Below, piece by piece: positions 26,654 through 34,171 of a stretch of DNA of 56,900 nucleotides. The DNA is from a virus: the IMG/VR virus record IMGVR_UViG_3300048597_000631, positions 1-56,900 of that record; one strand, 5' to 3'. Under the pieces are notes generated by a model. The model saw only the letters and a program-made list of their open reading frames with translations, did no database searches and was not told the DNA's origin. The number at the start of each line of letters is the position of its first letter. Position 1 is the stretch's first letter. The position numbers were made by a program, and so were the translations under genes.

Positions 26654-27325
26654 TTAACCCGCGCCAAGTAGCATCAGACGGGGTGCCGCAACTGCCGCTG
26701 CGGTGGGAATGTTGTTTGCGTCGTCCCACAGCGCAACGTCGTCGAACCACAGCGTCGCTGTCTGCGACCATGCCTCTTCACTGCCGCCAATTTGCAACTC
26801 ATCTGGCATTCCGGTTGTGCCAGCGGTCATATCCGTGAAGTTGATGATTTCCGCGTTGTCTTGCCAAACTTTTAAGTTTGGATTCGCGCCTGAAACATCG
26901 TAAAGAACATCAAACTTCACCCATTGCGCCGTAGGAATGCCGCCAGAAATTGAGATTGTTTCTGTGTCTCCATCCTTCCTTCGAAGGTAAGCGTTCCAGC
27001 TTCCGTAGTAATCAGCGATGCGGAACAGATTGAAGAGACCACTTCCGTTAAAGCGAAAGATTCTCAGGCCGCCTCCCGCGGTGACGGTTTGAATATTCAA
27101 CCAAAAACGGGCGTGAATGACGTTGCTTGCCGGCGGCGTGATTGTTCGAACAGGGTAAGCATTCCAGTTTTGCCCGCCGGTCAAACCTTCAGCGATCATG
27201 CCGTAGCTGCCGGCGCGTGCTGCTGCGCCGGCAACCGTGAGGCTTGCGCCGGTGCCGTTTACTGTTGTCCACGACCAGGCAGAAAAGTCGCCCGTCTCAA
27301 ACGTGTCAGCAAATATCTGTGCCAT
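26654..27325 (-). CDS. Concanavalin-like (LamG-type) carbohydrate-binding protein
   Basis: 223 aa. The opening IFADTFETGDFSAWSW and later FWLNIQ, WVKFDVLYDVSG and LWFDDVALWDD form the usual pattern of secreted concanavalin/LamG-type jelly-roll domains that bind polysaccharide. There is no signal peptide, so a virion-borne adhesin is more likely than a secreted enzyme. It starts within TGATG shared with the upstream gene. No catalytic residues are evident. Confidence 0.7.
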   Translation of the reverse strand: MAQIFADTFETGDFSAWSWTTVNGTGASLTVAGAAARAGSYGMIAEGLTGGQNWNAYPVRTITPPASNVIHARFWLNIQTVTAGGGLRIFRFNGSGLFNLFRIADYYGSWNAYLRRKDGDTETISISGGIPTAQWVKFDVLYDVSGANPNLKVWQDNAEIINFTDMTAGTTGMPDELQIGGSEEAWSQTATLWFDDVALWDDANNIPTAAAVAAPRLMLLGAG

Positions 27326-29043
27326 CAGTTCGGATACTGAATCAAACGCAGGTCAGGCCGCGGATCATGCTCCAGCTCGGCACCGAGCGCCTGCGCCGGC
27401 ACGCCCGGCGGCATGTTGCGCGCCGGCTGGTCAGTGAAGAAATCATCTCGGTATTGGAGCGACTTGCCCGCTGGCACATTCAGCAGCTCATACGGGATGC
27501 AGTTCGGGCCGGCGCCGGTGCAGGCAGACGCAATCGCGCCCGTTCGATCCGTGAAGCCCTTGTATGTGATCAGGCCGTTGGAAACCGTCGCGCCTGGGAT
27601 GCTGTCGGGGATCTGCCCAAACACGCCGTGCAGCTGGCGTTTGCTGTTGTCATTGCCGCATGTGTTGGCATACACGCGCCGGTTTTCGGCCAGGTTGTAG
27701 TTGTCAGCAGACGACAGGCCGGTGCACATCGAGATGCCATTGCGCGGCATGGCGCCGGCGGTGAAATAGTCCCAGGTGTCGGATGCCTGGATGCTGACGC
27801 TGAGCACCTGATCGTCGCAGGGATACCACGTCACGAAGTTGCGATTGCCGGTGGCGTTGTAATGGAGCTTGCCGTTGGTGCGGCACACCTCGGCGCCAAG
27901 CGGTTGGCCATCGAGAATGATCGTGCCGAAGTCCTGATGCCGGCCGGCGCGGATGATGCCGCAGCGCGCCGGGTTGCTGACCTCGCACACCCGCGCCTCG
28001 CCATAGAACGAATGCCGCTGTGCGTTGGCGTCCAGTTCAGAGCCGACGAAGTGCGACCACACGCGAATGTCGGTCACGCACAACTCAGAACCGAATACTG
28101 AACGGCAGGGCAGGCCTTCGCGCGTGAAGATCTTGTAACCCTGGTGCTTGCCGTTCGGCCACACATCGTTTTCCATCATGATGTGGCCGCCCGGCATCGT
28201 CATCGATGTCTGCCAGGGGTAGCCCAGCTCGAAGCCGCCCATGGTTTGATAGATGGCCGTACCGAACACGTCGTCGAGCGCGTGAGGATCCTGGCCGTGC
28301 TCATGATCGTAGTAACAGTTTTGCGCTGGGTCATACAACCCGTGCCACTTGCGCGGATCATGCACGGCACAACGCGTCACGCTCGCCGGCAGCGGTGTGG
28401 CTGCAATTGCCGGCGTCGCGGTCGGCGCCGGCATGTCTGTGGCAGGAATGGGCGTTGCGCTGGGTTGCGCCGTCGGCGCTGGGTTGCCGACAAAAAACAG
28501 GATCGTGCTGGGCGGGGTGATCTGCCGGCCTTCGGCGTCATATGCAGCCGCCGACAACGAGTAGCTGCCATTCGGGTATTGCCTCGTGTCCCAGCCAGCG
28601 GGCGCGCCTTGAAAATCACCGAAGTAGAAATATGGCGCGGCGCGCTCCGTGCGTGTGTCGGTCGATGCACCGCTCAAGGCGAACACCACGCTGGCCGGCG
28701 TGACGTTGTTCACAACAGCCTCGATGGCCACCACGCCGCTGATGGTCGTGCCGGCGGTGATGCCGCGGAAGATGATCGAGCCGGCCGGCGTCGCACTCGG
28801 TGATGGCGTCGACTGTGCCGTCGCGCCGTAGTTGGCCTGGATGACGGTGCTGAGCATCGTCACGTCTCGGATGTCCATCACGCCATCGTTGTTGACATCG
28901 AAGTGTGGGTCATAGCCATTCGGCACCTGCGCCGGCGGCGATGCCGATGCGGGCATCACAGCCGATGCCGCAATCAGCAGCACGCTGGCGATCAATGCCG
29001 CGCGCAATGCGAATCGTGAGGCCAATTGTTTTTCTCCTTTCAT
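27325..29043 (-). CDS. Secreted dockerin-like multidomain protein
   Basis: 572 aa from ATG 29043, which has GGAGAG five bases ahead; the longer frame to 29202 lies in the neighbour. Residues 1-33 are a signal peptide. Residues about 47-72 read FDVNNDGVMDIRDVTML, a dockerin-like Ca-binding loop-helix. A Ser/Pro/Thr linker, an Ig-like beta domain, a second Thr/Pro linker, and a C-terminal domain of about 330 residues with paired Cys and HDPRKWHG / YYDHEHGQDPHALDD motifs follow. It seems made for the cell surface or outside, either as a moron or as a virion-linked protein. No hydrolase signature is certain. Confidence 0.75.
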   Translation of the reverse strand: MKGEKQLASRFALRAALIASVLLIAASAVMPASASPPAQVPNGYDPHFDVNNDGVMDIRDVTMLSTVIQANYGATAQSTPSPSATPAGSIIFRGITAGTTISGVVAIEAVVNNVTPASVVFALSGASTDTRTERAAPYFYFGDFQGAPAGWDTRQYPNGSYSLSAAAYDAEGRQITPPSTILFFVGNPAPTAQPSATPIPATDMPAPTATPAIAATPLPASVTRCAVHDPRKWHGLYDPAQNCYYDHEHGQDPHALDDVFGTAIYQTMGGFELGYPWQTSMTMPGGHIMMENDVWPNGKHQGYKIFTREGLPCRSVFGSELCVTDIRVWSHFVGSELDANAQRHSFYGEARVCEVSNPARCGIIRAGRHQDFGTIILDGQPLGAEVCRTNGKLHYNATGNRNFVTWYPCDDQVLSVSIQASDTWDYFTAGAMPRNGISMCTGLSSADNYNLAENRRVYANTCGNDNSKRQLHGVFGQIPDSIPGATVSNGLITYKGFTDRTGAIASACTGAGPNCIPYELLNVPAGKSLQYRDDFFTDQPARNMPPGVPAQALGAELEHDPRPDLRLIQYPN

Positions 29044-29072
29044 GTCTCTCCTTTGAAGATCACTTGTGAAGA

Positions 29073-29654
29073 TCACTTGAATACGCCTGGCCGCCGGTGC
29101 TTGATCGCGTCGATCAAGTCGCGCATGCGGTCCGTGTTGCGCATGTGCTGCACAAGGTGCATCGCGCGCGTCGGCGCACTGTCGCCGGCCAGCGAATCCC
29201 ACTTCACGCCGAGCTCGTAGGCCAGCGTTTGCAGTTCCTCCATGTCGAACCGATCCATCAACACATCCAGCACCTGGCCATCCGCCTGCACCGTGCTGGG
29301 CTGGTGGGCCAGCGCCGGCGAGTTGCGGACGTAGAAATCCATCACGAAGTCAAGTCGCGCCTGCATTCGCTTTTCAGCGTCTCTCGCGCGCGCCTCGGCC
29401 TGGATTGCGCGCTCCTCCGCCTCCTTCACCCGCTGCGTGTTCTCGGCGCGGATGGCGTTGATCTGCCGGGTGTGCTGTGTCTGGAGCCACGCGCCATAGG
29501 CCAGAAACGCTATGGCCTGCGAGCCGAACAGGAGCATGGCCTCCGGCACGGTCAAGATGAACGTGGCCGGGTCGGCCAGCTGCGTATAGAGGGCTGCAGG
29601 CGCGGCAGCCGCGCGCAATGAGGACGTGGCCAGAATGAGGAGGGGCATGAACAT
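29073..29654 (-). CDS. Membrane protein with effector-associated (death-like) domain
   Basis: 193 aa from ATG 29654, two bases after the previous stop; a longer frame to 29882 overlaps two other genes and is rejected. Residues 1-16 and about 30-60 are hydrophobic and probably anchor it. A charged Ala/Glu/Arg coiled coil follows (about 65-110). The C-terminal ~65 residues contain FDMEELQTLAYELGV, a G-D-S turn, LVQHMRNTDR and RRPG, the pattern of a bacterial effector-associated domain, common in multicomponent defence proteins. I cannot name its class. Lying among holin-like genes, it may act in lysis, superinfection exclusion or as a decoy for host defence adaptors. Confidence 0.7.
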   Translation of the reverse strand: MFMPLLILATSSLRAAAAPAALYTQLADPATFILTVPEAMLLFGSQAIAFLAYGAWLQTQHTRQINAIRAENTQRVKEAEERAIQAEARARDAEKRMQARLDFVMDFYVRNSPALAHQPSTVQADGQVLDVLMDRFDMEELQTLAYELGVKWDSLAGDSAPTRAMHLVQHMRNTDRMRDLIDAIKHRRPGVFK

Positions 29655-29656
29655 GA

Positions 29657-29851
29657 TCAGGGACGTGGGATATACATTGCGCCAGCGTCGTCCGAGTCCC
29701 ACCAGCAGCTGCGCGCCACGATGCCGCGATACACCTCGACCGTCTGCGCCTCGCACTGCGCGCGCAGATGATGGAGCGTCAGGCAAAACACCAGCACGAT
29801 CATCAGGGTGAGCAGCACGCACGCGACGACGTAGTTCCACAAGTTCCTCAT
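29657..29851 (-). CDS. Small single-pass membrane protein
   Basis: 64 aa. Residues about 6-27 form one membrane segment; the remaining residues would lie outside with two Cys. Position between the holin-like gene and the effector-associated membrane protein makes an inner-membrane spanin-like or lysis-regulating protein possible. No lipobox or partner spanin is visible. Ribosome-binding site is weak. Confidence 0.55.
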   Translation of the reverse strand: MRNLWNYVVACVLLTLMIVLVFCLTLHHLRAQCEAQTVEVYRGIVARSCWWDSDDAGAMYIPRP

Positions 29852-29878
29852 TGCGCAGACGCCGGCAGGCCGGCGCAG

Positions 29879-30289
29879 TCAAAATAGCTTGCCGCCCGCC
29901 GGCGATTCATTCAGCGTGACGGGCAGCCCGATCTCGCGCAACCGCTGGTCGTCACGCTGCGCATCGCGCAGCCGGCGCGCCGCGAGAAACACGCCGTCGG
30001 TCGACGCCAGGCTCAGCACCGCAGCGATCACCACGCCCAGCACGTAGTCGCCAATCGACTGCACATTGCACGCTGGCGCGCCCGTCACCACGCCGACGCA
30101 GCCGCCGGCGATGAACAGCGCGGCCAGCGCCAGCACAATGACGCCGCGCACAGACCGCTGCGCATCGGCGCCAAGCGCCTCAAAGCGCGCGCGGGTCTGC
30201 GGGATCAGCAGCGCAATCACCGTGAGGGTCACGCTGGTGGCCAACGTCAGGCCGGCTGCCGTGGTCAGGTCGAAAGTCGTGTTGGTCAA
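29879..30289 (-). CDS. Holin-like membrane protein
   Basis: 136 aa if started at TTG 30289, which has AAAGGAG seven bases upstream; an ATG at 30316 adds nine basic residues but has a poorer site. Three hydrophobic stretches (about 8-30, 45-65 and 78-100) are followed by a charged C-terminal tail of about 40 residues, a shape common in phage holins. Two small membrane proteins lie downstream. No endolysin is recognised nearby, so holin is a shape-based call. Confidence 0.55.
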   Translation of the reverse strand: MTNTTFDLTTAAGLTLATSVTLTVIALLIPQTRARFEALGADAQRSVRGVIVLALAALFIAGGCVGVVTGAPACNVQSIGDYVLGVVIAAVLSLASTDGVFLAARRLRDAQRDDQRLREIGLPVTLNESPAGGKLF

Positions 30290-30527
30290 GGGTTGTCTCC
30301 TTTGGCGCCGGCGCATCCTGTGACATGTTCTGTGGAGCGTCCTGCTCCAGGATGCGCAGCGGCTCCAATATCGTTGCGCGGCAGATTGCCTTTCGCCGGC
30401 CCGCGGCGGTCATGCCGGCGCACATCGCTACAAGTGCGATGTCCATCTCGTGATATGCGACCTGTTGGTCGCCCTGCTCGCGCTGCTCGATGAGCAGGGT
30501 TGCGCGAATAACGTGATAAGTCTTCAT
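30180..30527 (-). CDS. Duplicated small protein, MKTY family, copy 1
   Basis: 115 aa. Residues 1-52 match the copy at 30849-31049 in 48 of 52 positions. After that point the two diverge. The second half of this frame overlaps the holin-like gene start by 110 bases and looks like readthrough, so the real domain may be just the shared part, an amphipathic sequence with IEQREQGDQQVA. A hairpin element precedes each copy. Function unknown. Confidence 0.55.
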   Translation of the reverse strand: MKTYHVIRATLLIEQREQGDQQVAYHEMDIALVAMCAGMTAAGRRKAICRATILEPLRILEQDAPQNMSQDAPAPKETTLDQHDFRPDHGSRPDVGHQRDPHGDCAADPADPRAL

Positions 30528-30549
30528 GCTTGCGAGTGGAAAAGCAGAA

Positions 30550-30585
30550 GCGGCGGCAACCTATCGTTGGATAGATTGCCGCCGC
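30550..30585 (-). repeat. Palindromic hairpin element, copy D (variant)
   Basis: Outer arms GCGGCGGCAA (30550-30559) and its complement (30576-30585) match the other copies, but the inner stem is CTATC-GTTG-GATAG instead of ATTTCC/GGAAAT. On the leftward strand it is followed by TTCTGCTTTTCC and lies about 20 bases before the duplicated gene. The structure is kept while the inner sequence changed. Confidence 0.8.
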
Positions 30586-30627
30586 ATGAATGCTGAACCG
30601 GCTATTGAATTGAATGAATTATATGCC

Positions 30628-30861
30628 TTATTCCGCCTCACTCATAAAGCGTCTGCTATCGAGATCATCGATCAACATCGTGGGCGCATCAGCGCGACGG
30701 TGTCGACGCACACGACACCATTCATACTGCACAAATATGCCTGCGCGCTCAAATGCACGCAGACCGCGCAGCAAGTTACGCACGAGTTCGCGCTCCTCAG
30801 GCGTTTGAGGTGTCAGGTCGGCGTCGGGCCTTCGAGAAGATTCTCTGGTCATGTGGTGCAT
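30628..30861 (-). CDS. Hypothetical 77-aa protein
   Basis: Starting at ATG 30861 rather than 30945, because the longer start overlaps the copy-2 gene. Charged, with LTPQTPEERELVRNLLRGL, a helix that could be HTH-like. It overlaps the upstream duplicated gene by 13 bases. A small late-operon regulator or unknown accessory protein; no family recognised. Confidence 0.45.
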   Translation of the reverse strand: MHHMTRESSRRPDADLTPQTPEERELVRNLLRGLRAFERAGIFVQYEWCRVRRHRRADAPTMLIDDLDSRRFMSEAE

Positions 30862-31049
30862 GTCGGCGCCGGCGCAGCGGACCCGAACCGCATCGTTGCG
30901 CGGCAGATTGCCTTTCGCCGGCCCGCGGCGGCCATGCCGGCGCACATCGCTTCAAGAGCGATGTCCATCTCGTGATGTGCGACCTGTTGGTCGCCCTGCT
31001 CGCGCTGCTCGATGAGCAAGGTTGCGCGGATGACGTAGTAGGTCTTCAT
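30849..31049 (-). CDS. Duplicated small protein, MKTY family, copy 2
   Basis: 66 aa, near-identical over 52 residues to the copy at 30180-30527. It is the first gene of the leftward late operon, about 20 bases after hairpin copy C. The DNA around both copies is also almost identical, so this is a recent tandem duplication of hairpin plus gene. No family is recognised; the first position of the operon would suit an antiterminator or late regulator, which is speculation. Confidence 0.6.
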   Translation of the reverse strand: MKTYYVIRATLLIEQREQGDQQVAHHEMDIALEAMCAGMAAAGRRKAICRATMRFGSAAPAPTCTT

Positions 31050-31069
31050 GTCTACGGGCGGAAAAGCAA

Positions 31070-31101
31070 AGCGGCGGCATTTCCGTGGAAATGCCGCCGC
31101 T
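31070..31101 (-). repeat. Palindromic hairpin element, copy C
   Basis: 15-bp arms (31070-31084 and 31087-31101) with loop GT; the central part is the reverse of copy A. On the leftward strand TTTGCTTTTCCG follows. It sits between the candidate late promoter and the first late gene. Confidence 0.85.
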
Positions 31102-31131
31102 GGTCTGCTGGCCGGTGATTTAGTTGAGGTG

Positions 31132-31137
31132 ATTATA
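31132..31137 (-). promoter_or_regulatory. Candidate leftward late promoter (-10 TATAAT)
   Basis: On the leftward strand a perfect TATAAT lies about 85 bases before the first late gene. No good -35 hexamer is present at 16-18 bases; GTGTGA is the best. It may need an activator, as late promoters often do. Confidence is limited by the short motif. Confidence 0.4.
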
Positions 31138-31212
31138 TGCCCGTTTCGGCATCGTCACACCTTGAATGCATTGCACCGGCTGACCAAATCCCAAGATGGT
31201 TGTGCACAGGTA

Positions 31213-31241
31213 TTGACAAACCAAAGCGCTTGGGTTATCAT
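31213..31241 (+). promoter_or_regulatory. Strong rightward sigma-70 promoter
   Basis: TTGACA (31213-31218), 17-base spacer, TATCAT (31236-31241). Predicted start of transcription is near 31248, and AAGGAG (31253-31258) lies eight bases before ATG 31267, so the leader is only about 20 bases. Confidence 0.85.
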
Positions 31242-31266
31242 CTGCACAACTCAAGGAGCAAACGCG

Positions 31267-32055
31267 ATGGCAAAGTTCACCAAAAACTACGGCAGCAACT
31301 GGGCGCTCGAATTGACCCCGGACGAACACAGAGCCGTGCAGTCCGGCAACACCGCTGTCACGGTTTACATGGCTGACGGCAGCAAAAAGACGATGACCGT
31401 GACGCGACACAAAGGCGGGCGCGAGCATGCCGGCAAGCAATATCATGGCTACGAGTTCATCGCCGACGAAAGGAAGCCCGTGCAGCAGGCCAAACCCACC
31501 CCGCAACCCCGCAAGGAAGCGCCAGTCATCCCCGCCAATGCTCAGAGCATTCAGCGCCGCTCCGCCGGCAAGGCCGACGGCTACGAGGTCGGCGCAATCA
31601 TGCGGCTGGGCAACGTCGCCGGCGGCGGCGGCCCCGATGGTCATTACTTCCGCGTGATCAGCGCCAGCAAGTATCGCGATGACGATTACGACGAGTGGTA
31701 TGCGACCGCCTATGTGGTGCCGGCGACCGATGCCGAAGCCGCGCCTGTGGCCGAGCGCATCGCGCGCAAGGCGGCCGCGAAGGCTGAAGCCGAAGCCTTG
31801 ATGCGCGCACTCGGCGCATCGAAGTCGGCCAGCATGCATCTTGACCAGGAGCCTGCCGGCGCGATGGTGACGCTGTGGGAAGATCGCCGCGCCGCCGGCA
31901 GCGAGGCATGGATCGCCATTGGTCAGCAGGTCTACTACACCCAGTCGAGCTACGATGACGGCCCCCGCTGGTGGGCCACAAGCGCGACCATTGAGCAGGT
32001 TGAGCAGGCAAAAGCCACCGGACTGATCCGCCCGAATCTGCTGTGGAGCAAATAA
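31267..32055 (+). CDS. Hypothetical 262-aa protein
   Basis: ATG 31267 is fixed by the promoter and AAGGAG just upstream; a longer frame reaches 31048 but lies in the hairpin. The protein has a mixed alpha/beta N-terminus, a Lys/Pro/Gln linker near 80-100, a Gly/Asp-rich beta segment, an Ala/Glu helix around 160-190, and a C-terminal part with WWATSATIEQVEQAK. No family recognised. First gene of a short separate operon between late and regulatory blocks, likely expressed constitutively, possibly in lysogens. Confidence 0.75.
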   Translation: MAKFTKNYGSNWALELTPDEHRAVQSGNTAVTVYMADGSKKTMTVTRHKGGREHAGKQYHGYEFIADERKPVQQAKPTPQPRKEAPVIPANAQSIQRRSAGKADGYEVGAIMRLGNVAGGGGPDGHYFRVISASKYRDDDYDEWYATAYVVPATDAEAAPVAERIARKAAAKAEAEALMRALGASKSASMHLDQEPAGAMVTLWEDRRAAGSEAWIAIGQQVYYTQSSYDDGPRWWATSATIEQVEQAKATGLIRPNLLWSK

Positions 32056-32057
32056 TC

Positions 32058-32825
32058 ATGCAGGCAAGCGAACTCATCAACCGCCACCATCGCGTCATCC
32101 TCGCACGGCGCACTTATCGCCGCAATGGCGCATCCATGCTCGAAGCGACCAGCGCTGTCGCCGACGAGGGCAAACTGCTCGGCATCGAGCGCAACGAGAC
32201 GTGCATCGACCCCAAACACTGCCAGGTGCGCGTCAATGGCGAATGGATGGACTACGACGCAGAGCGCCCACCGGCAAACGCAGACCAGCGATGGGACGAG
32301 GGCGACCAAAGCTACGACCTGGTCACACGGTGGGTGCATGACCCGCTGGACGATGCGGCCTTCGCAGCTGAGACCGCGCGGCTGCTGGCCCTCCCCACGC
32401 ACACGCTGGAGGTGTGGCTCACGCCGATCCAGCGCGGGCGGGTGTCGCTCGCCGGCTCGCGCGACCGCTGGATCTATGCGACCGGCATGGGCGGGTATCT
32501 TGAGAATGCGCGCAGCGCATACGGCACCGCCGGCGAAGCCGAGGCCGCCGCCCGCGCACACCTGGAATCGCTGCGCGACGAGATCGCGCAGGGCATCCGA
32601 GCGATCTTTGCGCCGGTCGCTGATGTCACGATCCAGATGCCGCCCATCGGCATCGAGATCGTCGGCGATGCATCTCTCGTCTTCCCACAGCCACCACGAC
32701 GCGCCGAACGTCGCGCAATGGCTGCGGCGCTGGGTGCAGCTGGCGGCGGCAGCACCAGCGACGCCAAAGCCGCCGCGGCGCGCGCCAATGGTCGCAAGGG
32801 CGGCCGGCCACGGAAGCAGCCATGA
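32058..32825 (+). CDS. Hypothetical protein with AT-hook-like C-terminus
   Basis: 255 aa from ATG 32058 (three bases after the previous stop). The core is mixed alpha/beta with no known motif. The C-terminal tail ARANGRKGGRPRKQP carries a GRPRK AT-hook-like motif and suggests DNA binding. It overlaps the next gene by ATGA. Probably acts with the zinc-finger protein in this three-gene operon. Confidence 0.7.
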   Translation: MQASELINRHHRVILARRTYRRNGASMLEATSAVADEGKLLGIERNETCIDPKHCQVRVNGEWMDYDAERPPANADQRWDEGDQSYDLVTRWVHDPLDDAAFAAETARLLALPTHTLEVWLTPIQRGRVSLAGSRDRWIYATGMGGYLENARSAYGTAGEAEAAARAHLESLRDEIAQGIRAIFAPVADVTIQMPPIGIEIVGDASLVFPQPPRRAERRAMAAALGAAGGGSTSDAKAAAARANGRKGGRPRKQP

Positions 32826-33295
32826 GCGAAAAAACCGCGCCCGTCGGCACCTGCGACCATTGCGGCGGCTCCATCCACCCCGACGAGTGGTATACCCGGC
32901 GCGGCCCGCGCCGCTATTGTTGCCGGGACTGCAAAAACACAGCCAACAGCCGCGCCGGCGCGCCGATCCGCAGCGACAAAGGCAAGCAGCGCGTGGCCTT
33001 AGGCACTTGGACAAACCCGCGCGACGTGATGACGCAGGAGCAGATCAGCGCGGTACAATCGCAAGCCTCACGCAAGGCCCGGCTGCGCGAGGTGCGTGAA
33101 GGTCGCTGGCGCAACCCAGCGCTTGACGATGCCGCGCGAGAGAAGCTAAGCCGGCCCCGCAAGCATGTTGGCATCATCCATCGCGTGCTGGAGAAGCTGC
33201 GACTCGGCAGCGTGCGCGATCTCACCGACGAGGAGCGAGAAGCACACAACGCATACCGGCGTGATCTAGCCCAAAAGAAACGCGGCACTCAATGA
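32822..33295 (+). CDS. Zinc-finger protein
   Basis: 157 aa. CDHCG near residues 11-15 and CCRDCKN near 33-39 form a C-x2-C...C-C-x2-C type zinc ribbon similar to small HNH-like or RNA/DNA-binding zinc domains. The rest is highly basic and helical. ATGA overlap couples it to the gene before it, and a strong terminator follows at once. It may bind nucleic acid together with its AT-hook neighbour. Confidence 0.75.
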   Translation: MSEKTAPVGTCDHCGGSIHPDEWYTRRGPRRYCCRDCKNTANSRAGAPIRSDKGKQRVALGTWTNPRDVMTQEQISAVQSQASRKARLREVREGRWRNPALDDAAREKLSRPRKHVGIIHRVLEKLRLGSVRDLTDEEREAHNAYRRDLAQKKRGTQ

Positions 33296-33315
33296 GTGCC
33301 GCGTTGTTTTCTTTT
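33279..33315 (+). terminator. Rho-independent terminator of the rightward short operon
   Basis: AACGCGGCACTCA (33279-33291) and TGAGTGCCGCGTT (33293-33305) make a 13-bp stem spanning the stop codon, followed by GTTTTCTTTTT. It closes the operon that begins at 31213. Confidence 0.9.
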
Positions 33316-33338
33316 TCGTCCCCTGCCCTCATCTGCCC

Positions 33339-33602
33339 TCACCTGCCCCGCTCGTCATCCGGCACAAATGCGCCTGGGTCAAACTCATAGCGATAGGTCT
33401 TGTCACTACCGCGTGGCTTGAGTCTCACAGCGATCCACGCGCGTGTAAAGTCCACTGTGACTGCACGCCGCAAGCCGCGCAATTCCCGAATAGCGCGTTG
33501 CAGGTTGAGCACCAGCCCGTGCTCGACCGCGTCGGCGACGGTCACCGTTTGTGGGTATTGCATCGGCTGCGTGGGTTGCTGCGTATTTTGCGGGGAATTC
33601 AT
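33339..33602 (-). CDS. Hypothetical 87-aa protein, end of the leftward regulatory operon
   Basis: Started at ATG 33602; a longer frame to 33686 lies in a hairpin. A Gln/Pro/Asn-rich N-terminus precedes a compact alpha/beta domain with RAIRELRGLRRAV and FTRAWIAVRLKPRGS. A small DNA- or RNA-binding protein is conceivable, but the family is not recognised. It lies after hairpin copy E and faces the terminator of the rightward operon. Confidence 0.6.
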   Translation of the reverse strand: MNSPQNTQQPTQPMQYPQTVTVADAVEHGLVLNLQRAIRELRGLRRAVTVDFTRAWIAVRLKPRGSDKTYRYEFDPGAFVPDDERGR

Positions 33603-33614
33603 TGTTGCTAGTCC

Positions 33615-33646
33615 GCCGCCGGCATTTCCGTGGAAATGCCGGCGGC
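33615..33646 (-). repeat. Palindromic hairpin element, copy E
   Basis: GCCGCCGGCATTTCC (33615-33629) and its exact complement (33632-33646) with loop GT. It keeps the ATTTCC/GGAAAT core of copies A and C but changes the outer GC arms in a paired way. It lies 13 bases before the leftward gene at 33602. Confidence 0.8.
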
Positions 33647-33720
33647 ATCCTGGAGGAGATGCGTCTTGCACCTTGATTGTCGGCAAAGAACGGGTGTTCT
33701 ACAACGGCGCTGACAGCAAT

Positions 33721-33915
33721 TCAGCCTTTGGTCTGATATCCCTTTCGGCGCTTGTCTGCCTTGATCGGCTTTCCAGCCGGCGTCCACTGCCCGCGCCAGG
33801 CGATGCGCTGCCACCCCGCGCTGAGTTCGCGGCCATTACGGTCGAGCACCTGATACCAGGCGCGACCGCCGGCAACCCGGCGCACCATCAACGTGGTCGC
33901 TTCACTTAGAGGCAT
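33721..33915 (-). CDS. Hypothetical basic 64-aa protein
   Basis: ATG 33915 has GAGGTG four bases upstream and overlaps the LuxR-like stop by 14 bases. The protein is basic with a Lys/Arg C-terminus (KPIKADKRRKGYQTKG). No family recognised. It is part of the leftward regulatory operon and may be a DNA-binding accessory factor. Confidence 0.6.
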   Translation of the reverse strand: MPLSEATTLMVRRVAGGRAWYQVLDRNGRELSAGWQRIAWRGQWTPAGKPIKADKRRKGYQTKG

Positions 33916-34171
33916 GTTCCACCTCACCCTTGTCATCCAGCCCGCCACGCGCCACAAACAACGCCGCCATGACGCGCGGGTTATATCCCTTGCCCTGGCC
34001 CAGCCCCATCTTTTCGTAAATTCGCGTGATGTGCGTCTTGAGCGTCTTCATCGAGATCACCAGCGCGCCGGCGATCTCGCGATCCGTCATCCCCAGCGCC
34101 AGCAGGCGCAGCACATCACATTCGCGCGCGGTCAACGGCGTCAGGATCGACACAGCGAGGGCGCGGGTCAC
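33902..34171 (-). CDS. LuxR/GerE-type HTH regulator, HTH only
   Basis: 89 aa from GTG 34171, which overlaps the previous stop as GTGA and has GAGGAG five bases upstream. Almost the whole protein is a LuxR-type HTH: LTARECDVLRLLALGMTDREIA, recognition helix VISMKTLKTHITRIYEKMG. There is no receiver or ligand-binding domain, so it resembles stand-alone regulators such as GerE. It may control late or lysogenic promoters of the phage. Confidence 0.85.
   Translation of the reverse strand: MTRALAVSILTPLTARECDVLRLLALGMTDREIAGALVISMKTLKTHITRIYEKMGLGQGKGYNPRVMAALFVARGGLDDKGEVEHASK

Noticed and set aside
27325-29043. Secreted protein as the endolysin
   Set aside because: It lies next to the holin-like gene, but I see no amidase, muramidase or peptidase catalytic motif; the lysin remains unidentified.
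29657-29851. Two-component spanin
   Set aside because: Only a single membrane peptide is seen and no overlapping lipoprotein partner, so a spanin pair cannot be supported.
29655-29882. Upstream extension of the effector-associated membrane protein
   Set aside because: It runs through the small membrane gene and into the end of the holin-like gene and reads like shadow sequence.
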